In this document: positions 1 to 10,189 of the stretch, piece by piece
How the letters are laid out: the number at the start of each line of letters is the position of its first letter
Position numbering within the stretch: position 1 is the first letter of the stretch
Assembly: GCA_963756605.1 (NCBI GenBank)
Contig: CAVWOT010000010.1
Location: 186,001 to 250,000 of the forward strand
Direction of reading: 5' to 3'
Length of the DNA stretch: 64,000 nucleotides
DNA from: Bog-159 sp963756605
GTDB lineage: Bacteria > Acidobacteriota > Terriglobia > Bryobacterales > Bryobacteraceae
Program-made: the position numbers and the translations under genes
Notes under the pieces: model-generated
Told to the model about the DNA's origin: nothing
Database searches by the model: none
Seen by the model: only the letters and a program-made list of their open reading frames with translations

Positions 1-1032
1 ACGACGCTTCACAGTTTCTGCTCGCGTAGCGGGTGTCCGGACGGCGAACACCCCGAGGCCGGGTTGGTCCAGGCCACGGATGGGGACTTCTACGGGACAA
101 CCGCCGCGGGCGGGCCTAACCGCGCTGGCACGGTCTTCAAAATCACCGCGAGTGGCAGATTGACCACGCTGCACACCTTCTGCCTGCAAAGCGGATGCCC
201 GGACGGCGCGTACGCCAGGGCGAGGCTGGTCCAGGCCGCCGACGGCGGCTTCTACGGGACCACCGAGTATGGCGGGATCAAGTGTTCCCAACAAGGCTGC
301 GGGACGGTCTTCAAGATCAGCCCCGGCGCCATGCTGACGACGCTGTACCGGTTTTGCGCTCAGAGCGACTGCACCGACGGCGCCAACCCCTTTGCGGAGC
401 TAGTCCAGACCGCCGACGGGAATTTCTACGGGACCACGTTTGCGGGCGGGATCAGCAATCTGGGGACGGTCTTCAAGGTGACCCCGAGTGGCGCGCTGAC
501 GACACTTTACAGCTTCTGCTCCCAAAGCGGGTGTATGGATGGCCAAGACCCTTACGCGGGGCTGGCCCAGGATGCCAATGGGGATCTCTACGGGACGACC
601 CAGTATTGTGGGGCTCACGCCGGCGGCACGGTCTTTAGAATCGCTCCGAGCGGCACGCTGACGACGCTCTACAGCTTCTGTTCCCAAAGCGGGTGCGCCG
701 ACGGATACTACCCTTACGGGGATCTAGTCCGGGCCAGCGATGGGGACTTCTACGGAACAACTAAAGGTGGCGGGGCCAACGGCAACTATGGCACGGCCTT
801 CAAGATTACGCGGAGTGGGACGCTGACGACGCTTTGCGGCTTCTGCCTCCAAAGCGGGTGCGCCGGCGGCGCGTACCCGTACGCGGGGCTTGTTCAAGCC
901 ACCAATGGGGATTTTTACGGAACGACTTTCGGCGGCGGCGCCAACGGCTATGGTACGGTCTTCAGCTTGTCTGCAGGTCTGGGCCCGTTCGTGGAGACGC
1001 AGGTGGTAACGCGCAATTTGCGCGAGCGTTAA
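1..1032 (+). CDS. GloVer-type tandem-repeat protein, 5' end cut by window
   Basis: The reading frame is open from base 1, so the start lies outside the window. The protein is built of repeats of about 40-45 residues, each containing a 'DG.FYGTT..GG' stretch followed by 'GTVFKI.PSG.LTTLYSFC'; seven or eight units can be counted. This is the GloVer repeat seen in secreted proteins of Acidobacteriota; the function is unknown and surface exposure is inferred. The gene at 29922-31418 encodes the same family. That protein continues after 'SLSAGLAPFVET' into an IPT/TIG-like domain. Here the match stops right after 'SLSAGLGPFVET' and eight unrelated residues precede the stop, so the C-terminal domain is lost. 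The stop overlaps the stop of the convergent gene in the sequence TTAA (1029-1032). Confidence 0.8.
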   Translation, partial: TTLHSFCSRSGCPDGEHPEAGLVQATDGDFYGTTAAGGPNRAGTVFKITASGRLTTLHTFCLQSGCPDGAYARARLVQAADGGFYGTTEYGGIKCSQQGCGTVFKISPGAMLTTLYRFCAQSDCTDGANPFAELVQTADGNFYGTTFAGGISNLGTVFKVTPSGALTTLYSFCSQSGCMDGQDPYAGLAQDANGDLYGTTQYCGAHAGGTVFRIAPSGTLTTLYSFCSQSGCADGYYPYGDLVRASDGDFYGTTKGGGANGNYGTAFKITRSGTLTTLCGFCLQSGCAGGAYPYAGLVQATNGDFYGTTFGGGANGYGTVFSLSAGLGPFVETQVVTRNLRER

Positions 1033-2413
1033 TGGGCGGCCGGCGCTGCTGCAAATGCGTACAAGTCGGTTTCAGTTCGTACATAAAGTTTCCCGTCGAC
1101 AATCGCTGGTGTAGCCAGAATACCGCCATCAAGTTTGTTTCTTGCCAGCACGTTCAATTGCTCGCCGGCATCGAGGACGGTCACAACGCCCTCTTCGGAT
1201 GCAATGTAGATCCTGTTGTCGGCCGCCACGGGCGACGAGTAATAATATCCCGGCGCTCCCGTGCGGCCACTATACACGAGCGCGCCCGTCTGCGCGTTTC
1301 GAGCGAAAACGATACCGCCGTTCTGGAATGTATAGAGGCGTCCGTTGCAGTAAAGAGGCGAAGGAACGCCGAGTGCTCCCTTGTGCTCCGACCATGCAAT
1401 GTGAGTTTGGTTCACCTCGTGCTGGCCACCCGGTCGAACCGCTACTTCGCGGGACGCGTTGTTGGCGTACATCTGCGCGGCTCGTTCCGGGTTTGCTTTC
1501 TCACCGGCGGGGTCCATGATAATGTCCGGCGCGGCGAAGAACAACAATCCGCCGCCGATGACGGGCGTACTCTTGCCGCACGGCGGAAGGCCCGCGACCC
1601 ACCAGCGCTCCGCTCCATCGGCGAGGTTGTAGACCATCAGCCGTTGGTTCGGTTGAAAGTCACCGCCCAGAACCGCAATCTCATTGACTCCGTCGTGATG
1701 CCAGTACACGGGTGTCGACCATCCGTACTGATACTGCGAACGGTCAGTCTTCCAGACAGTCCGGCCATCGCGGCGGTCGACTCCAAGCAGGTACGCTTCT
1801 TTGCCCTGATGATTGAGTACCAGCAAGTGGCGGGCGACGATTGGTGAAGCGACCGCCCCGTAGATATTCTCCGGGAGAGGGGACCGCCGCTCCCATTGCA
1901 CTTTTCCATCGAAATCGTAGCTGACTAAACCATAGGAGCCAAAGTAGGCGTAGACGCGCTCCCCGTCTGTAGCGGGTGTCGGTGCCGCAGGACTGCTGAT
2001 CTCGTGCACCTTTTCAATCTGGGCAGGCGCGACGTTGCGCCGCCAGAGAATTTTTCCGGTGCGCAGGTCGATGCACACGGTCGCAAGCTGGTTCGTGTGG
2101 CGATCAAATTCCGTGAGGAACAAGCGCCCCTTCGCAATGACGGGCGAAGAAATTCCCGATCCGCTGGCAACCTTCCAAAGCAAGTTCTTGTCAGGACCAA
2201 ACTCGACCGGTGGTTTGCCGTCACCGATCCCAGTGGAATCCGGTCCCCGGAATTGCGGCCAGGAAGCTGGCCCGTGTTGTACGGCATGCCAGCGAAGGTC
2301 GGCAGCATGAAAAGCGCCGGAACCAGGATCGCGAGCACGCCTAGCGCCGTTCGGAATCCGAACCTAAAGTCCAGCCGGACGGAATGCATCACCAAATAGA
2401 CGGTCCACGACAC
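1029..2413 (-). pseudogene. PQQ-like beta-propeller protein, frameshifted near N-terminus
   Basis: The downstream frame (2183 to 1029) encodes repeated propeller blades with motifs such as 'AYFGSYGLVSYDFDGKVQW' and 'IVDGKLYVRTETDLYAF', as in BamB/PQQ-like WD40-type proteins that are usually exported. Upstream in the same frame lies the family's characteristic 'WPQFRGPDSTGIG' (about 2225-2265), but a TAG closes that frame near 2367 and there is no ATG, GTG or TTG start after it. A different frame starting at 2413 gives a plausible membrane or signal segment ('ALGVLAILVPALFMLPTFAG'). One frameshift near 2260-2290 would join the two. Either the gene is inactivated or the assembly has an indel here. 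The substrate is unknown. The second PQQ-like gene (21244-22640) is broken at a similar position. Confidence 0.7.
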
Positions 2414-2603
2414 GTTCGGTTCCTAACGGCGTTGTTAACCAGTGCACCGAGCCATCGACAAAATATCATCGGGATATCATCGGGGCAGTTTCGTGAGTCG
2501 CTGCCAATGGCGGGACGACCAGTGGTGGGCAACGCGAGAATCCCCGCCCCTTCCGAATCGATGCGGTGGCGTGATCTCCTTTCCAGAGAGGAGCTTTTTC
2601 GTC

Positions 2604-3012
2604 ATGACCGCATTACGCCAATGAATGCCGGTTCGCCAAGCATTTTGGCAAATCGCCCGACCAGCTTGGAGCCGAACACATCCGGACCTATCAGCTGTTT
2701 CTGGTCAAGGAAGGTAGGCTGTCGCAGTCCACGTACATCCAGGTGCTCTCTGCGCATCGGTTCCTCTATACGCAGACCCTGAACCGTCAGGTCAGCATTG
2801 AGCGGATTCCGTTCCCTCGAAGGGAGCGGAAGCTTCCGATCATCATGAGGCGGGAAGAGGTCCAGGCCCTGCTCGAAGCCCCCGTAACCTCCGCAATCGC
2901 GCCGCTCACCACTATGTATGCCGGCGGCCCTAGGGTCTCCGTGGTCGCCAAACTCCAGGCCGGCGACATCGAAATTAGGGGAGCCACCCGCCACACAATT
3001 GAACGCCGCTGA
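2604..3012 (+). pseudogene. Tyrosine recombinase N-terminal remnant
   Basis: An ATG at 2604 gives 'MTALRQ' and then TGA. From 2611 a second frame gives a clear SAM-like core-binding domain: 'FAKHFGKSPDQLGAEHIRTY', then 'FLVKEGRLSQSTYIQVLSAH', and later 'KLPIIMRREEVQALLEAP'. This is the N-terminal half of the XerC/D-like integrases that accompany IS91-family transposases. It breaks down around 2890, before the catalytic R...HxxR...Y residues, so it cannot be active. The initial short peptide resembles the family's usual N-terminus and may be part of the same gene with a small deletion. Lineage membership is from motif recognition; no alignment was run. Confidence 0.7.
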
Positions 3013-3127
3013 TGGAGGAGTGAAGGTGCCACTTTGAGTGGACCAGAATCACCCACCCGATGGCATTCGTCTCTCGGGCGCAAGCAGTGAAAGCTCCCGG
3101 CTACGCCGTCGTTGACTGAATAGCGGC

Positions 3128-4547
3128 TCAGGACAAAATGTCGTGCACGACATTTCCGGAAACATCGGTCAGCCGGAAGTCGCGGCCGCTGTAACGGTAG
3201 GTCAATTTGGTGTGATCCATCCCCAGGGCGTGAAGAACTGTGGCGTGCAGATCATGAATGTGCACGGGATTCTCCACCGCCTTAAAGCCGAACTCGTCAG
3301 TATTGCCGTAGGTCGTGCCGCCTTTGACGCCGCCGCCGGCCAGCAGTGTCGAGAAACCGTAGCTGTTATGATCCCGGCCATTTTGCACTTTCACCAGGCC
3401 GCTAACCTCCAGGACAGGCGTACGACCGAATTCACCGCCGATGATGATCAGCGTTTCCTGCAGCAGACCGCTCGCCTTCAGGTCGGCCAGCAGGGCGGCG
3501 ATGGGGCCGTCTACGTCATGGGCCAGTTTGCGATGAATGAGGATATCGTCGTGGTTATCCCACGGCTGGCCGTTGCCGTAATAGACCTGCACCATGCGCA
3601 CGCCGTGCTCTACCAGGCGACGGGCTATCAGACAGCCACGGCCGAAATCATGGTCCCCGTAGCGGCCGCGAACAGCTTCCGGCTCTTTGCGTAATATCGA
3701 AAACCTCCGGCGCCTCGCTTTGCATCCGATAGGCGATTTCAGCCGCCTGGATACTGCTTTCGAGCTGGCTATCTTCGCCATCGCGCTTTTCTTCGATCAG
3801 GTTCAATTGGCGCAGCAGATCCAGGGCGCGCCGCTGTTCGGCCATGGGCGTGGACGGATTGCGAATGTAGTTGATGAGTTTGTCGGGAGTTTTCTGGTTG
3901 TTCGGGATGTACGTGCCCTGGTAGATTGCCGGCAGGAATGTGGAACTCCAAAGTTGCGCCCCCACGATGGGGTAACCTGGACACAAGACGACATAACCGG
4001 GCAGGTTTTGGTTCTCCGAGCCGAGGCCGTAGGTCAGCCACGAACCCATGGACGGACGGCCTGGGACCCGATGGCCGCAGTTCATCAGGAAGAGCGATGG
4101 TTCATGGTTGGGGATCTCCGTGTACATCGAGCGAATCACGCATACGTCGTCGATCGCGTCTCCCAGTTTGGGGAAGATTTCACTGATCTCGATGCCGCTC
4201 TTGCCGCAGCGGCGGAAGGCGAAGGGCGAGCCGAGCAGATTGCCGGTCTTGCGCTCACTCTTCAGGTTGCCGGTCGGGATGGGCCGGCCGCTGTACTTCT
4301 GCAGCATCGGCTTGGGATCGAAGGTGTCTACCTGGGAGGGACCGCCGTTGAGAAAGAGAAAGATAATGTGTTTGGCCGAAGCCTTGAAGTGCGGGGCTTT
4401 GGGAGCCATCGGAGCCATCGGAGCGTCCGCGACGGCGGAGGCCCTTGTCCCGGCGCTTTGCGCGCTGAGAATACCGGCGAGTCCGGCCATACCGAAGCCG
4501 GTGCCCATGGTGCGGAGTATTTGCCTGCGCGATGGCGCAAAGATCAT
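3128..4547 (-). pseudogene. DUF1501 (sulfatase-like) protein, one frameshift
   Basis: The N-terminal part (4547-3690) begins 'MIFAPSRRQILRTMG', a Tat-like twin-arginine leader, followed by 'HIIFLFLNGGPSQVDTFDPK', the hallmark start of DUF1501 proteins. The C-terminal part lies in another frame (about 3710-3128) and contains 'VQVYYGNGQPWDNHDDI', 'GGEFGRTPVLEVSG' and 'HDLHATVLHALGMDHTKLTY', all standard for the family. The frames meet near 3690: 'SEAPEVFDI' in one frame continues as 'KEPEAVRGRYG' in the other, which calls for a single-base indel. The combined length is about 470 residues, normal for DUF1501. It lies 12 bp downstream of the DUF1549/DUF1553 gene. Such pairs are common in Planctomycetes and Acidobacteria, but their substrate is not established. 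Confidence 0.85.
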
Positions 4548-4559
4548 CTCGTTCGGTCC

Positions 4560-7223
4560 TTAGTTGAGATAGGTGAATTCATTGGAACTCAGCAGGATCT
4601 GGGCATATTCGGGCCACGCACCGGCATTTCCGGCGATGAATTCGTGCGCAAGCCTGCGCTCTTCAGGCGTGGGATCGCGCTGGAGTACGAAGCGGTAAGT
4701 GGCCGCAATGCGCTGGTCGTCATTCGATGCAGTCGCGGCAACGCGAGCCATCAGGGCAACGGACTGATCGATTACGAACGGACTGTTCATAAAGAAAAGC
4801 TTCTGCAGCGGCACGGTAGTCTGCAGGCGCTGTTCACTGGTGTTGTTCGGATTCGGAAAATCGAATAGCGCGAGCATCGGATCGAGTTGGCGGCGGGAAA
4901 TGTAAGCGTAGACCGTGCGACGGTTATTTTCGCCGTCGATGCGGACGGCTGGACCGCCTGCCTTCAAATCGAGCTTGCCGGAGACGAACAGGAGGGAGTC
5001 GCGGAGCGATTCGGCGTCGAGGCGGCGGCGGTTGTATCGCCAAAGCAGGCGGTTGTCGGGGTCCTCTGCGTAGTTGCGGTCGGAGGGGTCATCGCTCAAT
5101 GCATAAGCTGCGGTCAGCATGATTTCGCGATGTAGTTTCTTGAGCGACCAGCCTTCGCGCACAAACCGGTCCGCGAGATAGTCGAGCAGTTCGGGATGTG
5201 AGGGGCGGTCGCCCTGCGAACCGAAGTTGCTGGGTGTGCGCACAAGGCCGTACCCGAAGTGCTGCTGCCAGACGCGATTGACCATGACGCGGGCGGTCAG
5301 CGGATTGGCGGAGCTGGCGATGGCTTCCGCCAGCTCCAGCCGCTCTTTGCCACGCTCAAAGGGCTCAGGCTCGGCTTGAGACAGGATGGCCAGAAAATGC
5401 GGGGGAGCCAGGTCGCCGGGATTGTTCTGATCGCCGCGAATCCAGACATGTTGTTCCTCGGGCTTCTCTTTGTCGGTAATGGTTTGCAACACGGGATAAG
5501 CAGGCGGCAGTTCCTTCTTCAAAGCCGCTAATTGCGCGCGAAGCCGGTTCAGGTGATCGAGCCAAACGCCCGAGAGGAAGCGGTCGATTTTGGCCTCCTC
5601 TTTGTCGGATTCTGCGTAGTGGAGGACGCCGTGATCGCCGAGCATGTCTTCCCAGAGGCCAAACTTAGCGCGGTCCAGTGAAACGAGATTCGCATTAGAG
5701 AGATCGTCGCGCGTGGGATCGAGACCCAGGCGGATGTGGTTCTCATCGTCGATTTGCGTCTTTTCGACAATAACGGCGAGGACCTGGGCCTGAAATGCAG
5801 TGGCCGCCTTCGCGCGCTGCTCTTGCGTGGAGGCTGCGTACCAGTCCTTCAAGAAGGGATGTTGCTTTTCGGGCTCCGCCAAATACTTTATCCAGCGGGC
5901 GAGCGTTTCCCGATCGAGCACGGGTCCGGCGGTTGAGTCTTCAACGTCGTCCGAGGGATGGCTCGAGGGCTGGCCGGAGGCGAGCAGGTAACGCGCGGTA
6001 TCGGAAGCGAGAATGAGACCGAGCTGTGCGGATTGCGCTCCCACGTACTCCTTGAGTTCTTTCTCCTTTTTCTGAACCACGGCGTCCTGCGCTTTATACG
6101 CATCCACGGTTTCCTTGGGAGCGAGCGGAATCTCATGCAGGTCTGTGTTGCGGAAGATGCCCATCAGAGAGTAGAAATCGCGGGTGGGAATAGGATCGTA
6201 CTTGTGATCGTGACATTGGGCGCACGCCACCGTGAGACCTAGGAACCCGCGGGTGGTGGCATCCACGCGATCGTCCTGCATCTCGGGGCTCAGGGCATAG
6301 AAACCGAGGCCCGCTTCGTATTTTTCATGATCGGGAAGCCGGTCACCGGCGATTTGGGCCTTCACGAAGAAGTCGTAGGGCATATCGTTCTGGATGGCCT
6401 GAATCACCCAATCGCGATAGCGGAAGGAAGCCGGGTAGGGGTGGTCGCGTTCCGAGTCGAGCTGGTCGTCGGAATAGCGGGCGACGTCGAGCCAGAGACG
6501 TCCCCAACGCTCCCCGTAGCGAGGTGAGGCGAGCAAACGATCGACAATTTTGGCGAACGCATTGGGCGCGCGATCGTGCTCAAATGCATCGACCTCTTCG
6601 GCAGTCGGCGGGAGGCCGGTAAGATCGTAGCTGGCGCGCCGAATCAGCGTGCGCCGGTCGGCGCCGCGAACCGGGTGTAGCCCACGGGCCTCGAGCTTTG
6701 CCGCGATGAAATGGTCGATGTCCGTGCGGGCCCAACTGGTATCCTTCCCATGCGGCACATCCGGCGGAAGAGTGGGCTTAACTGGTGCGAAGGACCAGAA
6801 CCCGCGCTGCTCCGGAGTGATCCTGTAGGGCGGCGATTTCAGGGCGGCTTTCTCGTTTTGCGGCCAGACCGCGCCGGCTCTGACCCAGGCTTCGACAGCG
6901 GCGATCTGGCCCGCGGCCAGTTTGCCGGTGGGTGGCATCTTAGGGTTGGCATCGTAGCGCAAAGCTTTCACTAGAAGGCTCGCGGCGGGATCTCCAGGAA
7001 CGGCAATGGGTCCGGACTTCCCGCCTTTGAGGAAGTGCTCTCGTGAGTCGAGCTGCAGTCCTCCCATACGCGCGTCCGTGTGACAGGCGTAGCACTTTTC
7101 CGCGAACAAGGGGCGGATCTTCGTCTCGAAGAAATCGGCGTCAACGGCACCCGCGGCCGCCTGCGCAAATAAAGCGGGTGCGGTGGCAGACAGGAGGACA
7201 AGACTGCCGGCCAATGATCGCAT
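4560..7223 (-). CDS. Cytochrome-c-like/DUF1549/DUF1553 (PSD1 family) protein
   Basis: This 887-residue protein has a signal peptide ('LVLLSATAPALFAQAAAG'). A planctomycete-type cytochrome c domain follows, with a CxxCH haem site in 'FAEKCYACHTDARMGG' near residue 43. Next come DUF1549 ('DIDHFIAAKLEARGLHPV...RRASYDLTGLPPT', about 165-210) and DUF1553 towards the end ('ANPLTARVMVNRVWQQHFG', 'FGSQGDRPSHPELLDYLA', 'NSPFV'). A second CxxCH, 'TVACAQCHDHKYDP', lies near residue 330. The family is exported and often encoded next to DUF1501, as here; the pair is thought to act in breakdown of complex sugars or sulfated substrates, but that role is not experimentally fixed. The frame is intact, unlike its partner. 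Confidence 0.9.
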   Translation of the reverse strand: MRSLAGSLVLLSATAPALFAQAAAGAVDADFFETKIRPLFAEKCYACHTDARMGGLQLDSREHFLKGGKSGPIAVPGDPAASLLVKALRYDANPKMPPTGKLAAGQIAAVEAWVRAGAVWPQNEKAALKSPPYRITPEQRGFWSFAPVKPTLPPDVPHGKDTSWARTDIDHFIAAKLEARGLHPVRGADRRTLIRRASYDLTGLPPTAEEVDAFEHDRAPNAFAKIVDRLLASPRYGERWGRLWLDVARYSDDQLDSERDHPYPASFRYRDWVIQAIQNDMPYDFFVKAQIAGDRLPDHEKYEAGLGFYALSPEMQDDRVDATTRGFLGLTVACAQCHDHKYDPIPTRDFYSLMGIFRNTDLHEIPLAPKETVDAYKAQDAVVQKKEKELKEYVGAQSAQLGLILASDTARYLLASGQPSSHPSDDVEDSTAGPVLDRETLARWIKYLAEPEKQHPFLKDWYAASTQEQRAKAATAFQAQVLAVIVEKTQIDDENHIRLGLDPTRDDLSNANLVSLDRAKFGLWEDMLGDHGVLHYAESDKEEAKIDRFLSGVWLDHLNRLRAQLAALKKELPPAYPVLQTITDKEKPEEQHVWIRGDQNNPGDLAPPHFLAILSQAEPEPFERGKERLELAEAIASSANPLTARVMVNRVWQQHFGYGLVRTPSNFGSQGDRPSHPELLDYLADRFVREGWSLKKLHREIMLTAAYALSDDPSDRNYAEDPDNRLLWRYNRRRLDAESLRDSLLFVSGKLDLKAGGPAVRIDGENNRRTVYAYISRRQLDPMLALFDFPNPNNTSEQRLQTTVPLQKLFFMNSPFVIDQSVALMARVAATASNDDQRIAATYRFVLQRDPTPEERRLAHEFIAGNAGAWPEYAQILLSSNEFTYLN

Positions 7224-7302
7224 TGCCTGATTCTACAGCAATGTGTGGAATCATGAGTGGCCACTGCCGCGCGGCGACGCGCTGGCACTCATCGTTGATA
7301 TT

Positions 7303-7458
7303 CTAGGCCCGGGCGCCAACGGAGTCGGACCGAGGTAGCCTCGCCTCCACCGCCAGCTTTCTGGTGGCGGACATGCGCTCGATGATCGACGACGACCCCA
7401 AGCCGCGTTCCTCAAGGGACACACGCCAGGCACTCACGGTGGCCTTGGTTGCTGGGCT
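7303..7458 (-). pseudogene. Tyrosine recombinase core-binding fragment
   Basis: On the minus strand between a TGA at 7461-7459 and a TAG at 7305-7303 the frame reads 'PATKATVSAWRVSLEERGLG', 'SSSIIERMSATRKLAVEARL'. This matches the central part of the SAM-like N-terminal domain of integrases ('AWR.SLE.RGL..STI..RL.AVRKLA.EA'). It has no start codon and no catalytic domain. It appears to be a different subtype from the remnant at 2604-3012. It is far too short to be functional. Confidence 0.5.
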
Positions 7459-8652
7459 TCAATCGCTGCCATTCCGCCGTTCTCCGAACAACAGTTAACT
7501 CGTTCATCTGGAACTCTTATTGGGCAGCACCGGCCAATCTGATGCCCGCACGGACTCAACTTGCGTGGAATCTGTGGATTCGGGGCGCGGGGACCAGTGA
7601 ATAGGTGGCGCGGACCAAATCCGGGCCCTTGGATCGCCTTGCAGAGTTTAGTAGAACCTTCGCTTTGATACGCCAGAGCCGACGCGAACCATTGTCTAAG
7701 CCACTTGCAGACCGCCGCGCTGAATCCCAATTCAACGCCAACTTCCTCGCCACACTCGGAGCAGATAAACGCTTCGATCACTGAGAGACTGGGGAAGGTG
7801 ACGTGCTGTCCCGAATCGGTTCCCATCCGATCAACCGTATCGCGGAACTGCTTCCCCATAACTGGGCACCCGCCCAAGTTTAATTCCGGGCTTGCGCATC
7901 TGATCAAGCCTGCCGCCCTGGTGATTCTCAGCCGCTTACGAATTTCCGAGTAGATGACCACATTTCCGGGGGAAGCCCGTCAAATCCTATTTCGCCCCAA
8001 ACCGGGCTCAGATTATACGGTTGAGACTGCCGGGAGGCACAGCTTCAGGAATCACGTTTGAATGGCCCTTGGGGCGCGGACGTACACAGAAGGACCGATG
8101 AAGCCCTGGTGGCATTTTCCATTTGTTTAGGTGTGGCAGTTTCGAACGCCTGGTGGGGCGACCGACTTGCGGGGATCTCGGGTTCTTTAGATGGGGCGCG
8201 ATTTTATTTTGACCGGAGACCCAGTGCCGCTTCGCAAAGCGGTCTGCTGGAACGTTCGAACGACCAAACGGCAACGGAAATTTGTTTCTGAAACCTTCAC
8301 GAACGGTGGCATTGAGAACGCAGTCGTTCGAGGGATATGTTGGACGGCCCATCTCGGTACCGGTGAAGATCGAGGTCACTACGGTGGATGCCAAGTGGAT
8401 AGACCTTAGAGACTGCCCTGTCCGGCATGAGCGTCACAAGTTTCCGCCACGGGACCATCTTCGCCCGCAATGGGCATGTAAGGTGCATATAGCCAATAGC
8501 GATAGACCGTAATCATTGTTTCGCAACTCAAGGGGAGTCTCTCTGTGGCTTTATGATTCAGAAGAGGACGACTTTTTCGCCAGCTAACGACGGCCTGATC
8601 CGGCGATATCGGCGTCTATTCCCTTGTGCAGAGGGCTGTACACCGGGAATAG
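7459..8652. other. About 1.2 kb without a recognisable gene
   Basis: Open frames exist on both strands (for example 7434-7961 minus, 8008-8394 minus, 8191-8409 plus), but none shows a family motif, signal peptide, periodic composition or a clear ribosome binding site. The stretch separates an integrase fragment from the PIG-L gene and probably holds decayed sequence. No tRNA, terminator or repeat was recognised. Confidence 0.4.
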
Positions 8653-9636
8653 CTACTTGCTGGGGACAGCGTGTAGTTTGATGTACTCATCGACGCGCGG
8701 GTCGCGGTCCGCGCCCGAAGAACCCGCTGGAATGTAATGGAAGGCTTCGGCATATTTCACTCCGTACTGCTCGCCCAATTCTCGGTTGTGCGTTAAGCCG
8801 AATTCGCGAATGTAGTTGCGGTCGGCAGTGACGTCGTCGTCGCCCAACAGCGGCAGGCGCTGATGGCGGCTCGCCAACTCAGCCCGCAGGCGCGATCCCG
8901 AGCGCCCTCCCGGACCCTTCGCGACATTGGCACGGATAGCGTCAATCTTCTTATCGATCTGCTTGCTGATGTCCACTACTCGTGTGATCTCGGGACGTCG
9001 GGCGAAGTAATACTTGTCCTGAACGGTCTTGGGCTGCAGCCCGGCGGCGAACTGCTCCGGGAAATCATGGACGCGTCCCGCCATCCAGCACGCTGCCTCC
9101 AATGCCCTGGCGATAGTGTAATGATCCGGATTCTCTTCGTCGTGTGCCCAGGGATCCCATCCCACAACAGTATCGGCCTTGAACAGGCGTATGAGAAAAA
9201 TAAGGCGCCCAATCACTTCGTTGAGCGAGACATCCCCCATGCGGTGATTGTTATAGTTCAGGTCGAAATGATCTTTGCAACCGAGGACCCGCGCCACCTC
9301 GGCGTTGTCACGTTCGTTGCTGAACACGTGCTCGCCGATAGTGCCCGGCGTGCCCAGGCCCACGGCGTCCCCCATATCATCGTTCGTCGCGCGAACGAGA
9401 TATCCCGTATATCCTTCTTCGATCAGTTTGGCGACGGTACCCGACGCGAAGAGGGGGATGTCATCGGAGTGCGCCTGGACCGCCAGCAGGACTTTACCAC
9501 GGTGCGGCTGGCCCGGTTGGAAACGGTCCAGAACCGCCCGGCCGGCGGTCGGTGCCGGAGATTGCTGTTGTGCCCGTGCCCACCGGCTGATCGCGCCGGC
9601 GGCCATTACGCAGATGCAGAAATTGCGCCGTAACAT
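8653..9636 (-). CDS. PIG-L family deacetylase (LmbE-like)
   Basis: The 327-residue protein begins with an export-type leader ('CICVMAAGAISRWARAQQ'). The PIG-L zinc and catalytic motif is 'VQAHSDDIPLFASG' (H56, D58, D59); a second conserved block, 'WDPWAHDEENPDHYTIARA', lies near residues 170-190 and should carry the third metal-binding histidine. PIG-L enzymes remove N-acetyl groups from sugars, for example GlcNAc-inositol derivatives and bacillithiol or mycothiol precursors. The exported acidobacterial versions have no known substrate. The frame is intact. Neighbours on both sides are non-coding or decayed, so the context does not help. Confidence 0.85.
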   Translation of the reverse strand: MLRRNFCICVMAAGAISRWARAQQQSPAPTAGRAVLDRFQPGQPHRGKVLLAVQAHSDDIPLFASGTVAKLIEEGYTGYLVRATNDDMGDAVGLGTPGTIGEHVFSNERDNAEVARVLGCKDHFDLNYNNHRMGDVSLNEVIGRLIFLIRLFKADTVVGWDPWAHDEENPDHYTIARALEAACWMAGRVHDFPEQFAAGLQPKTVQDKYYFARRPEITRVVDISKQIDKKIDAIRANVAKGPGGRSGSRLRAELASRHQRLPLLGDDDVTADRNYIREFGLTHNRELGEQYGVKYAEAFHYIPAGSSGADRDPRVDEYIKLHAVPSK

Positions 9637-10189
9637 CGGTCCGATTATACCCTCGTTGAGGCGCGCATCTGCGATCAGGTTAGCTCTGCACCGGAGTTGT
9701 CGTTCAATATCGCGAGGTAACCTTGTGGTCGCGCCACTCAGCGGTGCCGCTGCATTCAGACCGCAACGCCGCGAAACCCACGAAGGTGACGGAACTTTCC
9801 GCGGGAGTATCCATTGCGTAAACTCTAATCAGGCCCTGGAGGGTCCACCATCGTGAAATGGTCATTGGCCAGCGGTTCCGAACGGACTGTCACCAGAACG
9901 AGAAAAAGTGCTCTGCCGGCGTGCCCTATGACTGGGAATATGGCGATCACGCGGGAAAGTCATAAGGTCAGTGAATCTTCCGGGATTGGACGCACCTCGC
10001 GCTTCTGGCAAATCCGAGCTGCGGCTTCATGTCAGGTAATATCGGTTAGCTATCGCAGACCAGGGTTTCTTTTGTGCTCGGAGGATCCGTTCTTCCGGCG
10101 ATCTTGCCTGAAGGAATCTGTGGTGTGCGAGACGGCCAGACACGCCACGAACCGATCCGCTCATGCAACGCCTAGGGCAATCCTGGAGC
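9637..10189. other. Intergenic stretch, no gene recognised
   Basis: About 550 bp. One plus-strand frame (9822-9965) has protein-like composition ('GVPYDWEYGDHAGKS' before its stop) but no start codon at its beginning and no family I recognise; it could be the tail of a lost gene. No RNA gene or terminator was seen. Confidence 0.3.

Noticed and set aside
7434..7961. 175-residue frame with several cysteines
   Set aside because: No recognisable family; the CxxC pairs do not form a known zinc motif, and the 3' part overlaps an integrase fragment in another frame.
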